Positions 24,701 through 32,347 of a DNA stretch of 60,324 nucleotides are shown piece by piece. The DNA is from Pseudomonadota bacterium. GTDB taxonomy: Bacteria; Pseudomonadota; Gammaproteobacteria; Steroidobacterales; Steroidobacteraceae. Positions within the stretch are counted from its first letter, which is position 1, and each line of letters starts with the position of its first letter. The notes beneath the pieces are model-generated. The model searched no databases. It was not told the DNA's origin and worked only from the letters and a program-made list of their open reading frames with translations. Location: assembly GCA_023417315.1 (NCBI GenBank), contig JAEZFW010000078.1, forward strand, positions 1 through 60,324. Direction: 5' to 3'. The position numbers and the translations under genes were made by a program.

Positions 24701-25362
24701 GGATTTGCTTCCAGTGGACATTGGTTCCCAAGATTCTTTGCGGGATCGCGTGCGACTTTATCTCGATAGCAATATGCATTATGCGGTGTGGTGGAAGTCC
24801 CGTTCGAAACGAACCCGACTGGACAGCCTACCTCTCGCGATCGAGATACGTAGGCTCCGTACTGGGTTGTACCAGTGCACGCGTAATATCCCTGCGCAGG
24901 AAACACTTTGTTGATGCGCAGCGGAATGACCGTTTGCTGCACCTCGGTGCTGAGCGTCCAGCCCATGGACCAAAACTGGCCGTTCGCCCCGAACAGAGCG
25001 TCCGAGTAGTTGCCATTCTGTTGATTGCCGTGGCCCGCGGGCGTGGGTTGCCAAGGCGGGCGCATATCTGTCAATGAGAACGAACAGGTATTTGCGCTGT
25101 CGAGTGTCTCATACGCTTGTATCGCTGCAGCTTCCGTCGAAGCTCGGGCCGTTGCTCCATAGCCGTTAGAAACCTGATAGGTATATGCGGATACTTGCGG
25201 CGCAGTGCAAACTGCTGTGACCGGACACGTTTGAGCTATCGCCGTGCTAGAAAGCACATGCAACGAGAGGAGCGCTGAGCACGCTACAGATATTCTGAAA
25301 AAACCCTGAAGCGACGTACTCGCGACAGACCGCAACCGCCCCGTGAGTCCTATTCTGCTCAT
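21688..25362 (-). CDS. Rhs/YD-repeat protein, N-terminal and core part
   Basis: The 1224-residue frame starts with a Sec signal peptide (residues 1-44, ending SSTAIAQ) after a good GGGAGAG. Next come a ~170-residue N-terminal region with paired cysteines and the DUF6531 entry (NPVNVATGNKFQAETDF, near residue 220). Dozens of YD repeats follow (forms such as YDANGNVLTKT, YNALGDLMQQV) from about residue 370. These make the hollow Rhs shell. Homology stops at DDARRMVTAIK, where an extra base in an AAAA run (21781-21784 on the given strand) throws the frame off. Export by Sec rather than a VgrG/PAAR front suggests a cell-surface Rhs. Confidence 0.92.
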   Translation of the reverse strand: MSRIGLTGRLRSVASTSLQGFFRISVACSALLSLHVLSSTAIAQTCPVTAVCTAPQVSAYTYQVSNGYGATARASTEAAAIQAYETLDSANTCSFSLTDMRPPWQPTPAGHGNQQNGNYSDALFGANGQFWSMGWTLSTEVQQTVIPLRINKVFPAQGYYACTGTTQYGAYVSRSREVGCPVGFVSNGTSTTPHNAYCYRDKVARDPAKNLGNQCPLEANPVNVATGNKFQAETDFESGSSPLKFVRYYNSFLTDYNHQSLGPLSTLGPSWRSSYERVLRYGDSALFPTVYAYRPDGRALRFVLAGGQFMPEADVSDRLARLLDSLGTPIGWQFAIAESQETETYDNGGRLLSISTRTGVTQTLQYDSNGRISSVTDSFGHSLGFTYNANGRLATLVDPSGQALTYTYNTTGNVASVTYADATTRTYAYNEPANTSNYNLPYALTGIIDEAQSRFSIYRYDGQRRVLSTEHAGGANKYVLTYPGTLVINQITITDPLLQQRTKTFSTIHGVAKETSNSQPCTTGCSGGSAATTYDVNGNIASKTDFKGNRTCRAYDLTRNLENVRLEGVAAGGSCPSNLISYTPTIGTRERKITTQWHPTYRLPTQIEEPGRRTTYTHDANGNVLTKTILDTSTNESRTWTYTYNSFGQVLTADGPRTDVSDVTTYAYYNCNTGYQCGQVQAITNALGHVTTYNSYNAHGQPLTITDPNGVVTTLTYDLRQRLKTRTIGTELTSFDYWPTGLLQKATLPDGSYLEYTYDAAHRLTDINDSEGNRIHYTLDAMGNRTAEEIFDPSNALTQTSTRVFNTLNQLHKEIGAAGTASVTTTFGYDNNGNQTDIDAPLGRNTDQAYDELNRLTSVTDPLNGVTQYGHNAIDQLISVTDPRNKVTSYQYNALGDLMQQVSPYTGTTDFTYDSAGNLKTRTDARGKTGTYDYDGLNRITSLTYPDQTISYVYDTGTNQKGRLTQVTDNSGSTSWTYDPQGRVLSRQQTMGSIMKTLGYSYDSAGRLHTLSLPSGNTITYGYTEGKLTSLTLNGSTTILSNVLYEPFGPTRGWTWGNNTLAVREYDLDGKITDLDSAGLKTYAYDDAFRITSITDAGDPSLSQTYGYDLLDRLTSATSTSLDQSWTYDANGNRLTQGGSAPSTYTISSTSNRLSSVSDSLSRTYDYDAAGNTTSDGTATYAYDDARRMVTAIKVRRDRDVLAQCTRPASEENGRRREYVLCLR

Positions 25363-25487
25363 CCGTGCTCTCCCTTTTTCTTGTGCTATCCGTCAGCCCA
25401 ATCCCAGAAATCAGGCTAACCGCATCGTATGCGTGATGGCGCGCGAGTTGCGAAGCTACCTGTTAGCTAATTGCGGAGTCAACCGGG

Positions 25488-25515
25488 GTTGCTCCCCTAT
25501 TCAAGCGGGAGCAAC
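25488..25515. terminator. Perfect 9-bp hairpin upstream of rhs
   Basis: GTTGCTCCC pairs exactly with GGGAGCAAC around a ten-base loop. It lies about 125 bases upstream of the rhs start, within the gene-free stretch 25363-26121. There is no T-run on either side, so it could be a terminator or a protein or RNA site. Confidence 0.45.
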
Positions 25516-25663
25516 TTGCTCACGAGCCGTCGTAACACGGCACGCTTTCGCCTGTCGAGCAGACATAGCTCGCACCGGGCAAGTAACCGGCGAGCTGTCA
25601 GTTGCGACGTCCGCCTTTCCGTGATCACTGGCGGTGCTTTGAATAAGCGGCTATTAACTCGTA

Positions 25664-25940
25664 AGAAATCGTTAAACGCTGCTTCAAAGCAACTTCAAGA
25701 CTTCGCGCTCGCGAAACTCGATGCTCCACTCCGCCGGGCCGGAGTACCCCTTCCACTCCGGTGAGCAGAGGGAGGCACACGGATGTGCATGCGTTGGAGA
25801 ACACCGGCGGTGGCCTTATTCGGATGGATCCGAAGCTTTGGGAGTGGTTCCCCCGAAGTACATCTCAGGGAACGGGCGATGAGCCTGAGATCAGCCAGTT
25901 GTTTGTGGAGCTGCGCCATGGATGGCGCAGAGCCCACCTG
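25664..25940. repeat. 278-bp element, copy B (structured-RNA-like)
   Basis: This is the second, direct copy of the element at 19715-19993. All four stems of copy A are unchanged here. The differences seen are one indel and four or five base changes in loops and joints (for example GATAAG versus GATGAG in the loop of the third stem). With copy A it brackets the Rhs island as direct repeats about 5.9 kb apart. The boundary is sharp: identity ends at CACCTG in both copies. Confidence 0.85.
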
Positions 25941-25944
25941 CGCT

Positions 25945-25982
25945 AAGTGACGGAGTGACGAGGTGACGGAGTGACGAAGTCA
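25945..25982. repeat. Unpaired GTGACGRAG tandem array
   Basis: Four units (GTGACGGA, GTGACGAG, GTGACGGA, GTGACGAA) end in GTCAGG, just like the left arms elsewhere. No inverted partner lies within the next few hundred bases. The array starts four bases after copy B of the 278-bp element. A further short array of the same word follows the gene at 26323 (27094-27117). Confidence 0.85.
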
Positions 25983-26121
25983 GGCGACCTCACCCTAACC
26001 GTCCCCGCGCTGCAGGGAGGGGACGCATCTGTGTTAGACATGTGACCCGCTCGACAAATTGGAGGTCCGCCGGACCAGTTGATGAAGGTGCCCGGCGCTG
26101 GCGGACGTATAGTCAAACAGC

Positions 26122-26313
26122 ATGAGCGCGCTGTTCGACATTCTAGGCATCTTGCTCGCTTGCTATGTCTTCTACTCGCTTTTCAACCGGTCCGTCTACG
26201 CGAAGTCGGGGCCTTGGGCGCGGACGTTTCGGCGCGATGAAGACGCTTGGGGATACTGGTGCGCCATTGGTGCGTATGTGCTGCTCTCCATCGCGCTGCT
26301 GTTGGTCTTTTAG
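26122..26313 (+). CDS. Small two-helix membrane protein
   Basis: The 63-residue product has two hydrophobic helices (about residues 3-21, FDILGILLACYVFYSLF, and 45-63, GYWCAIGAYVLLSIALLLVF) joined by a charged loop (KSGPWARTFRRDEDAW). It ends ten bases before the next gene on the same strand, so the two are likely one transcript. No family is recognised; its size and coding style make it a real gene rather than chance. Confidence 0.7.
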   Translation: MSALFDILGILLACYVFYSLFNRSVYAKSGPWARTFRRDEDAWGYWCAIGAYVLLSIALLLVF

Positions 26314-26322
26314 ATCGCACGC

Positions 26323-27096
26323 ATGTCCAGCGCGCGATCACATCTTCCGATCGGACTGTGGGCGCTAGCGCTCGGCGGCACCGGCTTCGCTGCTGGTTTT
26401 TTCGGTCCGATCGCGCTCAATCCAGAAGCGAATCAAGGGCCCCTCGTTGGCCTATTCATCACAGGTCCAGGGGGTGCACTCAGCGGGCTGGTCTTGGGTG
26501 CAATCTTTCGGTTCGCGTCGTTCCCGCGCGCCGTTCATGCCAAAGCGTTGCTCACGACTTGCGCAGCGCTTGCGCTAGCCACGCTTTATTTCTGTTTGCC
26601 GCCGCCGAAGGTGCTGGCCCATGTCATCGATGCCGAGGTGGCCGAGTGCGCGCGTCCATCTGAATTCGCTCCCCAGTCACTCAAGCAATGGGAAGAAGCC
26701 GCGCAGCGCGCGACGTGGCACACGCCTCCAGCAAACTGGCGAGAAGTTGCACTGCGCAATGTCGATGCCGATCCTGGACTCGTGCTCACGATGCGCATCG
26801 CTCGGCGAGCGACGATCTACGAACATCGCAAACCGTGGGACTTCCACCGCAAGACGATCAGCGCATGGGCGTCCGTCGAATCGCCCGAACGCTACTACGC
26901 GAATGAAGAAGGCCACGACTGCACCGACTATCTCGCCGAACCGCGCAAGCTCTATGTGCCGTTCGTACGTGCCCCCGCTCAACCCGCCGAAGCTTCGCGA
27001 GTCTGGCCACCGACGGACGTGACTTCGTTTCTGCGCCTCATGGAAATCGGGCCCGTGCCAGCCGAGTATCGAGATCTGGTCAGTCAAGCAGAGTGA
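26323..27096 (+). CDS. Membrane protein with C-terminal soluble domain, unknown
   Basis: The 257-residue protein starts with three hydrophobic helices (about residues 11-30, 42-63 and 74-92) and ends in a ~160-residue soluble domain. That domain includes WEEAAQRATWHTPPANWREVALRNVDADPG and ANEEGHDCTDYLAEPRKLYVPF. I do not recognise the family. It follows the small membrane protein gene by ten bases. A short GTGACGA array follows its stop. Confidence 0.75.
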   Translation: MSSARSHLPIGLWALALGGTGFAAGFFGPIALNPEANQGPLVGLFITGPGGALSGLVLGAIFRFASFPRAVHAKALLTTCAALALATLYFCLPPPKVLAHVIDAEVAECARPSEFAPQSLKQWEEAAQRATWHTPPANWREVALRNVDADPGLVLTMRIARRATIYEHRKPWDFHRKTISAWASVESPERYYANEEGHDCTDYLAEPRKLYVPFVRAPAQPAEASRVWPPTDVTSFLRLMEIGPVPAEYRDLVSQAE

Positions 27097-27357
27097 CGAT
27101 GTGACGAAGTGACGAGGATGCCTAACCAGGCAGATTTCACCTCGCTCATGTGCACAACTCCAGCGCAGCCGCAACTGACTAAGTCTTCCGGCGTGAACCG
27201 CCTCGTCACGGCTGCCTCGGGTCAGCGCCGCGTGAATGAATGCCGTACCGTGTAGCAGCAATCGCTACAAGCTCTCGCGATCACGGATCATTCACGGTCG
27301 GCCACACGGCTGCTTCACGACGAGCAGGGATGCTTCACGCCAGGAATCAGGCAGTCA
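27097..27357. other. Gene-poor spacer
   Basis: After the short GTGACGA array (to 27117) this spacer shows no convincing gene. Frames on the minus strand here have no recognisable homology. No strong terminator or palindrome was seen. Confidence 0.5.
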
Positions 27358-27549
27358 ATGGCAATGGACAGATCGACCGCAAGGCAAGCGTCTACCGAGA
27401 GTGTAGAAGACGCTGAACCGGCTGAGCACTCAACGCTACGGCTCGTCAAGTGCGAAGCGCTGGGCTCGGCACGCGGCATTCTGCGCGGTGCGTTTGCTGG
27501 AGCCATCGTTTGGGCGGTTACGCTCGCGATCATCGTCGTACTCGCTTGA
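27358..27549 (+). CDS. Possible small single-pass membrane protein
   Basis: The 63-residue frame is polar and acidic at first (SVEDAEPAEHSTLRLVKCEA) and ends in one hydrophobic helix (GAFAGAIVWAVTLAIIVVLA). CAGG lies some 10 bases before the ATG. It precedes the molybdopterin protein gene by 121 bases. No family is recognised and the call rests on the helix and local coding style. Confidence 0.4.
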   Translation: MAMDRSTARQASTESVEDAEPAEHSTLRLVKCEALGSARGILRGAFAGAIVWAVTLAIIVVLA

Positions 27550-27670
27550 CGGTCTCGCGTGGCAGGCGCTTGCCGCGCTCCTGAGCCCATGCCGTCCGTT
27601 TCAACGAGTTTCGTCGTTTCATCAATTTCCGCGAGTTGAGGAACGAGTAGGGCTGTTGCACCCTGCGAGC

Positions 27671-28375
27671 ATGGATTCGAGTTGCAATGATTCGGCGCAG
27701 CGCTCCAAGTTGCCAGCGGGGCAGCGGGAGTTGGCGGAGTTTCCACGCTTCGGCGTCATCGCGTTTGCGAAACGTCCGATCAAAGCAACCGAGATTCGGC
27801 TGGAGATTTTAGGTGCGGTCGATCGACCGATCGTTCTCACTACGAACGAGCTAGCGAGCGTGCCTCGCGTGACGATGCGCCGCGACTTTCACTGCGCGGC
27901 TGGGTGGAGCTACCGAGCGCTCGAGTGGAGCGGATATCGGCTCGTGGATGTATGGGCCCGCTTCGTTACTCCGCGCATGCAGTCGGTTGGCAACAACGCG
28001 TTCGTCGTGTTGCGAGGCGAGGATGGGTTCAGGACCTCGCTCCTCCTCGAGGATCTTCTCGCGCCGGAAGTTTTGATCGCGGACTTGCTGAACGGTCAGC
28101 CGCTCTCGCTCGAGCACGGCTCACCGCTCAGAATCGTCGCCCCCGCGCACTACGGCTATAAGAGCGTCAAGCACCTCGTTCGTATGGAGCTTCGCTCCGG
28201 CGACGATCCCTATCGCCCGCTCTTGCCTCGCTTCATGGAGCATCCGAGGGCGCGGGTTGCATTCGAAGAGCGCGGCCAACTTCTGCCGGGCTGGCTGCTG
28301 CGCTATCTCTTCCGACCGATGATTCAACCGATGATCCGCAAGATGAAGAGAGTGACTTCCCGGGCGAGGACCTAG
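27671..28375 (+). CDS. Molybdopterin-dependent oxidoreductase (YedY/sulfite-oxidase fold)
   Basis: The 234-residue product matches the oxidoreductase molybdopterin-binding domain. VTMRRDFHCAAGWSYRALEWSGYRLVDVW carries the Mo-ligating cysteine (FHCAAGW), followed by the DGF block and PLRIVAPAHYGYKSVKHLVRMEL, a typical cofactor-contact segment. It lacks a Tat signal, so it seems cytoplasmic, unlike MsrP. No heme partner (MsrQ) lies beside it. The ATG at 27671 is preferred over the longer open frame from 27488, which overlaps the small membrane protein frame. Confidence 0.88.
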   Translation: MDSSCNDSAQRSKLPAGQRELAEFPRFGVIAFAKRPIKATEIRLEILGAVDRPIVLTTNELASVPRVTMRRDFHCAAGWSYRALEWSGYRLVDVWARFVTPRMQSVGNNAFVVLRGEDGFRTSLLLEDLLAPEVLIADLLNGQPLSLEHGSPLRIVAPAHYGYKSVKHLVRMELRSGDDPYRPLLPRFMEHPRARVAFEERGQLLPGWLLRYLFRPMIQPMIRKMKRVTSRART

Positions 28376-28876
28376 GTTTTTCTCTCCTACGCACGCAGGT
28401 GAGGTGTATCGAAGCAAGCCCGGATGGATCCCCGCCTACGCGCATTGCTGTCCGGGGAAAACTAGCGCGGGGCGCCTCTCGTCCCATGTTCCCTCCCTTG
28501 CGAAGCGGGGGAGGGTTGGGAGGAGGCGCGAAAGTGCGCGCTATTACGCGCCCCCATCCTGTCCTTCTGATGTACAGGACGTACAAATGGCGCGAAGTGC
28601 ATGGATGCACGGGAGCGGCCCCCCGCTGCCGCAAGGAAAGGGACGCATCCATTGACCCTTGCGCAGTTGAGTTGCCGTCGACAGCACGCGTACGAATACC
28701 CCTGCAAAGACCGAATGAAACATCGCTTCTCAATTCTTTTCCCCGGACAGCAGTGCGCCTACGCAGGGATGACGAAGTGGAAGACAGATGCGCTGCCAGG
28801 ATCAGCGAGCGTTTCCGCCGCTAGCGAGTGAGCCCGTCTGACTTCGTCACCTCGTCACTTCATCACTCCCTCTGCG
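28376..28876. repeat. Repeat-filled spacer with inverted CGCRYTGCTGTCCGGGGAAAA pair
   Basis: The left arm (28421-28461) and right arm (28737-28774) share CGCCTACGCGCATTGCTGTC-type sequence and TCCGGGGAAAA as near-perfect inverted repeats around ~275 bp. Inside lie two G/C-rich hairpin words (about 28489-28533, CCCTCCC...GGGAGG; and about 28610-28655). A GTGACGA array in reverse orientation follows (28838-28868). No gene is evident. Confidence 0.8.
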
Positions 28877-29440
28877 TTACGAGGCCATCTTCCACGTCCC
28901 ATCGCCACTTCGGCAGGCGCGACCCTTCGAGGTTTGAGACTTACCGTCGCGCGCCGCCTTGATCGTGAAGTTGCGGCAATCTTTCGAGTCGCTTTTCGTT
29001 GGCGTGAGCACGTAGGTGACCTTCGTTTGATCGTTGAGCCAGCGAACGGGCTGCCCCACTTTCGCAAGCTCGAGTGCGTGACCGACGCAGGCGCGGTCGC
29101 CTTCATCGAGGTCACGTCCGATCTCGCGTCCGATGATGCCGCCGAGCACGGATCCGAGGACGATCGCGACAGTGCGACCGTCACCGTCTCCCACTTGCGA
29201 GCCGACTACGCCGCCGAGCACCGCCCCGACGACCGTGCCGATTTCCTTGCGATTGCACTTACCTTGGATGATTCCATAGTCCCGCTCCCACCCCCGGCCG
29301 GTGTAACCGACATAGTTGGGATCGTGCTTCTTGCGCCAGCCATGTGCCTTCGCATGGTCTGGTGGATCGGCGAGCACGATGCCTGACGCAAACGTGAAGC
29401 TCACAGCGGCAGCACAAAAGAGAACCTTGATGATGTTCAT
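28877..29440 (-). CDS. Exported glycine-zipper 2TM protein
   Basis: The 187-residue protein has a signal peptide (MNIIKVLFCAAAVSFTFASGIVLA), a charged His/Lys stretch, and a glycine-zipper segment (IGTVVGAVLGGVVGSQVGDGDG and VLGSVLGGIIGREIGR, residues ~70-115) of the Rick_17kDa / YMGG type. The C-terminal domain (about residues 120-187) contains YVLTPTKSD and paired cysteines. The signal lacks a lipobox, so I do not call a lipoprotein. These proteins sit in the envelope; function unclear. ATG at 29440 is chosen over one at 29455 because it starts the signal. Confidence 0.87.
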   Translation of the reverse strand: MNIIKVLFCAAAVSFTFASGIVLADPPDHAKAHGWRKKHDPNYVGYTGRGWERDYGIIQGKCNRKEIGTVVGAVLGGVVGSQVGDGDGRTVAIVLGSVLGGIIGREIGRDLDEGDRACVGHALELAKVGQPVRWLNDQTKVTYVLTPTKSDSKDCRNFTIKAARDGKSQTSKGRACRSGDGTWKMAS

Positions 29441-29657
29441 GGAGTCCTCGAGCAAGAGATCGATGCGCGCCTTTATAAGCGCCTTTCATACTCGCGAGTG
29501 CGACGCGGATCACACGGGCGCGTAGGACGCGCTACCTACACACGTACACGGGATCCGAAACGAAAGGGTTCCAAGCGCTGCTTCTGTGTCGCAGCAAGAA
29601 GACACGCAGAGTGCCCGCATCGAGATTGCAGGATCGGCGCAATCGTATTTTTCTTGC

Positions 29658-29685
29658 CAGAGCCCAGAGCCCAGAGCCCAGAGCC
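29658..29685. repeat. Four tandem heptamers CAGAGCC
   Basis: Four exact 7-mers end three bases from the stop of the LLM oxidoreductase gene. They differ by one base from the CAGAACC units that end three bases from the cyclase stop at 8759. Preceded by TTGCCAG. Confidence 0.9.
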
Positions 29686-29687
29686 CG

Positions 29688-30668
29688 CTACGCTCCGCGC
29701 ATCACCTCGGCCGCGATCTCATACGACCGCATTCGTGCGCCATGATCGTAGATCATCGATGCGATCATGATCTCGTCCGCTCCCGTACGGCTCATGAAAT
29801 CATTGAGCTGCTCGCGAACCGTACTCGGGGAGCCGATGGCAGAGCACGATAAGACTTCCGCCAGCATGAGCCGCTCGTGAGATGCGAGATGGTTTTCGTA
29901 GCCCGCAATCGGTGGCTGCAACGTGGTGGGACGTCCCGTTCGCAGGTTGACGAACGCCTGCTGCATCGAGGTCACCAGGACCTTCGCTTCCTCGTCGGTG
30001 TCCGCGGCGAACACGTTGAAGCCGAGCATCACGTACGGCTTCTCACATTGAGCAGACGGCTTGAACCTGGACCGATACACGTCGATTGCCTGCATCATCG
30101 CCGCTGGCGCGAAGTGCGATGCGAACGCGTACGGCAACCCGAGCGCCGCCGCGACCTGCGCACCGAACAAGCTCGAGCCCAGAATCCAGATCGGCACACT
30201 GGATCCGGCGCCCGGCACCGCGCGCACCGCTGACTTTCCTTCGAAGTAGCTCATGAGCTCGAGCACGTCTTGAGGAAACTCCTCGGGATCTGTCGCCAGA
30301 TTGCGTCGCAACGCACGCGCAGTCTGATGATCCGAACCCGGCGCGCGTCCGAGCCCGAGATCGATTCGACCCGGATAGAGCGACTCGAGCGTGCCGAACT
30401 GCTCGGCGATCACGAGCGGCGAGTGATTCGGCAACATGATCCCGCCTGCACCCACGCGGATCGTGGAAGTGCCGCCTGCAACGTACCCGATCAACACCGA
30501 TGTCGCGGCACTCGCAATGCCCGGCATGCCGTGATGCTCGGCGAGCCAGAAGCGCCGATATCCGAGCCGCTCCGACAACCGCGCGAGGTCCATCGTGTTC
30601 CGAAAGGACTGCGCCGCATCGCTACCGGCGGTAATGGGGGAGAGATCGAGAACGGATAAGGGGATCAT
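29688..30668 (-). CDS. LLM-class flavin-dependent oxidoreductase (luciferase-like)
   Basis: The 326-residue protein has the luciferase-like barrel: LSVLDLSPI at the start, RFWLAEHHGMPGIASA (about residues 38-53), IRVGAGGIMLPNHSPLVIAEQFGTLESLYPGRIDLGLGRAPGSD, and PIWILGSSLFGAQVAAALGLPYAFASHF. This matches the YhbW-like group of FMN/F420-type monooxygenases. GGAG lies 8 bases before the ATG at 30668. A CAGAGCC array follows its stop. The substrate is unknown. Confidence 0.92.
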   Translation of the reverse strand: MIPLSVLDLSPITAGSDAAQSFRNTMDLARLSERLGYRRFWLAEHHGMPGIASAATSVLIGYVAGGTSTIRVGAGGIMLPNHSPLVIAEQFGTLESLYPGRIDLGLGRAPGSDHQTARALRRNLATDPEEFPQDVLELMSYFEGKSAVRAVPGAGSSVPIWILGSSLFGAQVAAALGLPYAFASHFAPAAMMQAIDVYRSRFKPSAQCEKPYVMLGFNVFAADTDEEAKVLVTSMQQAFVNLRTGRPTTLQPPIAGYENHLASHERLMLAEVLSCSAIGSPSTVREQLNDFMSRTGADEIMIASMIYDHGARMRSYEIAAEVMRGA

Positions 30669-30730
30669 GATGCGGCTCCACTGGCGAGGCATGAGCGTAA
30701 CTCCAGCGCGGCGGACATTGTTCGCTACAG

Positions 30731-31025
30731 GAAGGCAGCCGCACTACCGATGGCAAGGAGGCCTAACGGCAGGGAAGCCGTGCTGTCGACGGCAAGGGAG
30801 CCTAGCGGCAGGGTCAAAATCGCGATCGCATGACGCGACAGCAAGACCTACGAATGACGTCTATGGCGAGCGCATGCTCCCGCGCAAAGCACTCACGAGA
30901 ACTCCTCTCGCGCTGAGTTGAACGACTTAGGGCGTGCGTTGAGGTCTCCTCTTCTCTGACCCTGCCGCTAGGCTTCCTTGCCGTCGCTCGCACGGCTTCC
31001 TTGCCGACAGGCTCCCTTGGCGTCG
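30731..31025. repeat. Inverted pair of GGCAAGG-n-GCCT-n-CGGCAGG arrays
   Basis: The left arm (30731-30816) repeats a unit built of GGCAAGGAGGCCTAACGGCA-type words. The right arm (30955-31025) is its reverse complement. A 29-base core is matched with only one mismatch (30789-30817 against 30956-30985). They flank about 138 bp. The same word family makes the pair at 36796-37073. The right arm comes close to the GIY-YIG gene start. Confidence 0.88.
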
Positions 31026-31124
31026 AAAGTGCGCCTTCCCTCTTTCGCGGCCGCGATGCCACGCGCGTTGACTGCGCGACTTCATCGCGTCAGGATGCGC
31101 CCGCGCCAATCGTCCCGAGAGCTC

Positions 31125-31457
31125 ATGGCGGAGAAACGCTCGACATTCATCTCGGAAGTACGAAACGGAGACGAACCTCCGTTGTGGTGGCTCTATCTTC
31201 TCGCGTGCAAGGACGGCCGGACGTACGCCGGCATCGCCATCGACGTCGATGCACGCTTCCAGCTTCACCTTTCAGGCAAAGGCGCTCGCTTCACGCGCTC
31301 GAATCCGCCGCTCGAAGTGCTCGGCACGCAGTCGTTCGCGACGAGATCGGAAGCGCTGAAGGCGGAAGCCGCGCTCAAGAAACTGCCGCGTGCGCAGCGA
31401 CTCGAGTGGGCGCGTCGCTTGTCGACGCGCAAAGAGAAGCTGCATGAAGCTCAATGA
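31125..31457 (+). CDS. GIY-YIG nuclease-fold protein (UPF0213/YhbQ-like)
   Basis: The 110-residue product has the compact GIY-YIG fold in its UPF0213 form: LYLLACKDGRTYAG as the GIY...YIG pair, the DVDARFQLHLSGKGARFTR block with the catalytic Arg, and RSEALKAEAALKKLPRAQRL with the conserved Glu. Stand-alone proteins of this type are thought to act on damaged DNA or RNA ends, but few are characterised. The ATG at 31125 opens MAEKRSTF; the open frame further up runs through repeat sequence. It precedes minC by 119 bases. Confidence 0.85.
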   Translation: MAEKRSTFISEVRNGDEPPLWWLYLLACKDGRTYAGIAIDVDARFQLHLSGKGARFTRSNPPLEVLGTQSFATRSEALKAEAALKKLPRAQRLEWARRLSTRKEKLHEAQ

Positions 31458-31576
31458 GCGAAAATAATGCGCGAAGAGCACTGCAAGTCGCGCCCACTCC
31501 CGCTACACTTCGCGCTGTCGCGCGAGCGCAGAGTGTTGCTCGACGCGCAATCGTTCCGAGGGGTCAGATCGAATCG

Positions 31577-32347
31577 ATGAACACAGCCGAGACCACGCGC
31601 GAGTCCGCGTTCGAGATTCGTTTCGGTCAGGTCGGTCTGGCACAGGTTCGTGTCCTCTCGATAGACGCAAAAGCGGTTCAAGACCAACTCGCCGCACGGC
31701 TCGCCTCGGCCCCCCAGCTCTTCGATCGAACTGCCGTTTGCCTCGATCTCGGTGCGCTCGAGAAGGAGCCCGAAGTCGCTCAAGTGCGCTCGCTTCTAGA
31801 TGCCATTCGGCGTGCGGGGATGTGTCCCGTTGGGTTAGCGCACGGCACGGCGACAGTTGAAGCGATCGCGCGAACCCTCGATCTGCCGGTGCTCACGCAG
31901 TTTCGCGTGCAAGCGAAGCTCGGACATCTTGCGTCTCCGCCGCGAGAACCGACGAAGCCCGCAGCGCCGGCGCCTGCACCGGAGCCGCCGCAGCCGCAGT
32001 CTGAAATCTTCAGCTCACCGACCTTGATGCACCACCATCCAGTGCGTTCGGGGCAACGGGTCTATGCAAAGCATCGCGACCTCGTCGTGACCTCCGTCGT
32101 CGGCAATGGAGCCGAGGTCATCGCGGATGGCTGCGTACATATATATGGAGCGCTGCGAGGCAAAGCGATCGCCGGCGCCCGCGGCGAAGTCACCGCCCGC
32201 GTGTTCGCCCTAGAGTTCCAGGCCGAGCTGGTGTCGATCGCCGGCGTATTTCGAGTGTTCGAAACAATCCCGACCGAGCTCGCAGGGAAGCCCGTGCAAG
32301 CCTGGTTGGACGGTGACGATTTACGTTTCGCGAGGATCGGAGCATGA
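31577..32347 (+). CDS. minC: Septum-site determining protein MinC
   Basis: The 256-residue protein has the MinC N-terminal domain (residues ~10-105, FEIRFGQVGLAQVRVLS), a Pro/Ala-rich linker (TKPAAPAPAPEPPQPQ) and the C-terminal beta-helix (VRSGQRVYAKHRDLVVTSVVGNGAEVIADG, then GALRGKAIAGA). With MinD it blocks FtsZ assembly away from midcell. An ATG at 31454, overlapping the GIY-YIG stop, would add 41 residues; the ATG at 31577 fits the family length. It overlaps the next start by four bases and opens the minCDE operon. Confidence 0.95.
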   Translation: MNTAETTRESAFEIRFGQVGLAQVRVLSIDAKAVQDQLAARLASAPQLFDRTAVCLDLGALEKEPEVAQVRSLLDAIRRAGMCPVGLAHGTATVEAIARTLDLPVLTQFRVQAKLGHLASPPREPTKPAAPAPAPEPPQPQSEIFSSPTLMHHHPVRSGQRVYAKHRDLVVTSVVGNGAEVIADGCVHIYGALRGKAIAGARGEVTARVFALEFQAELVSIAGVFRVFETIPTELAGKPVQAWLDGDDLRFARIGA

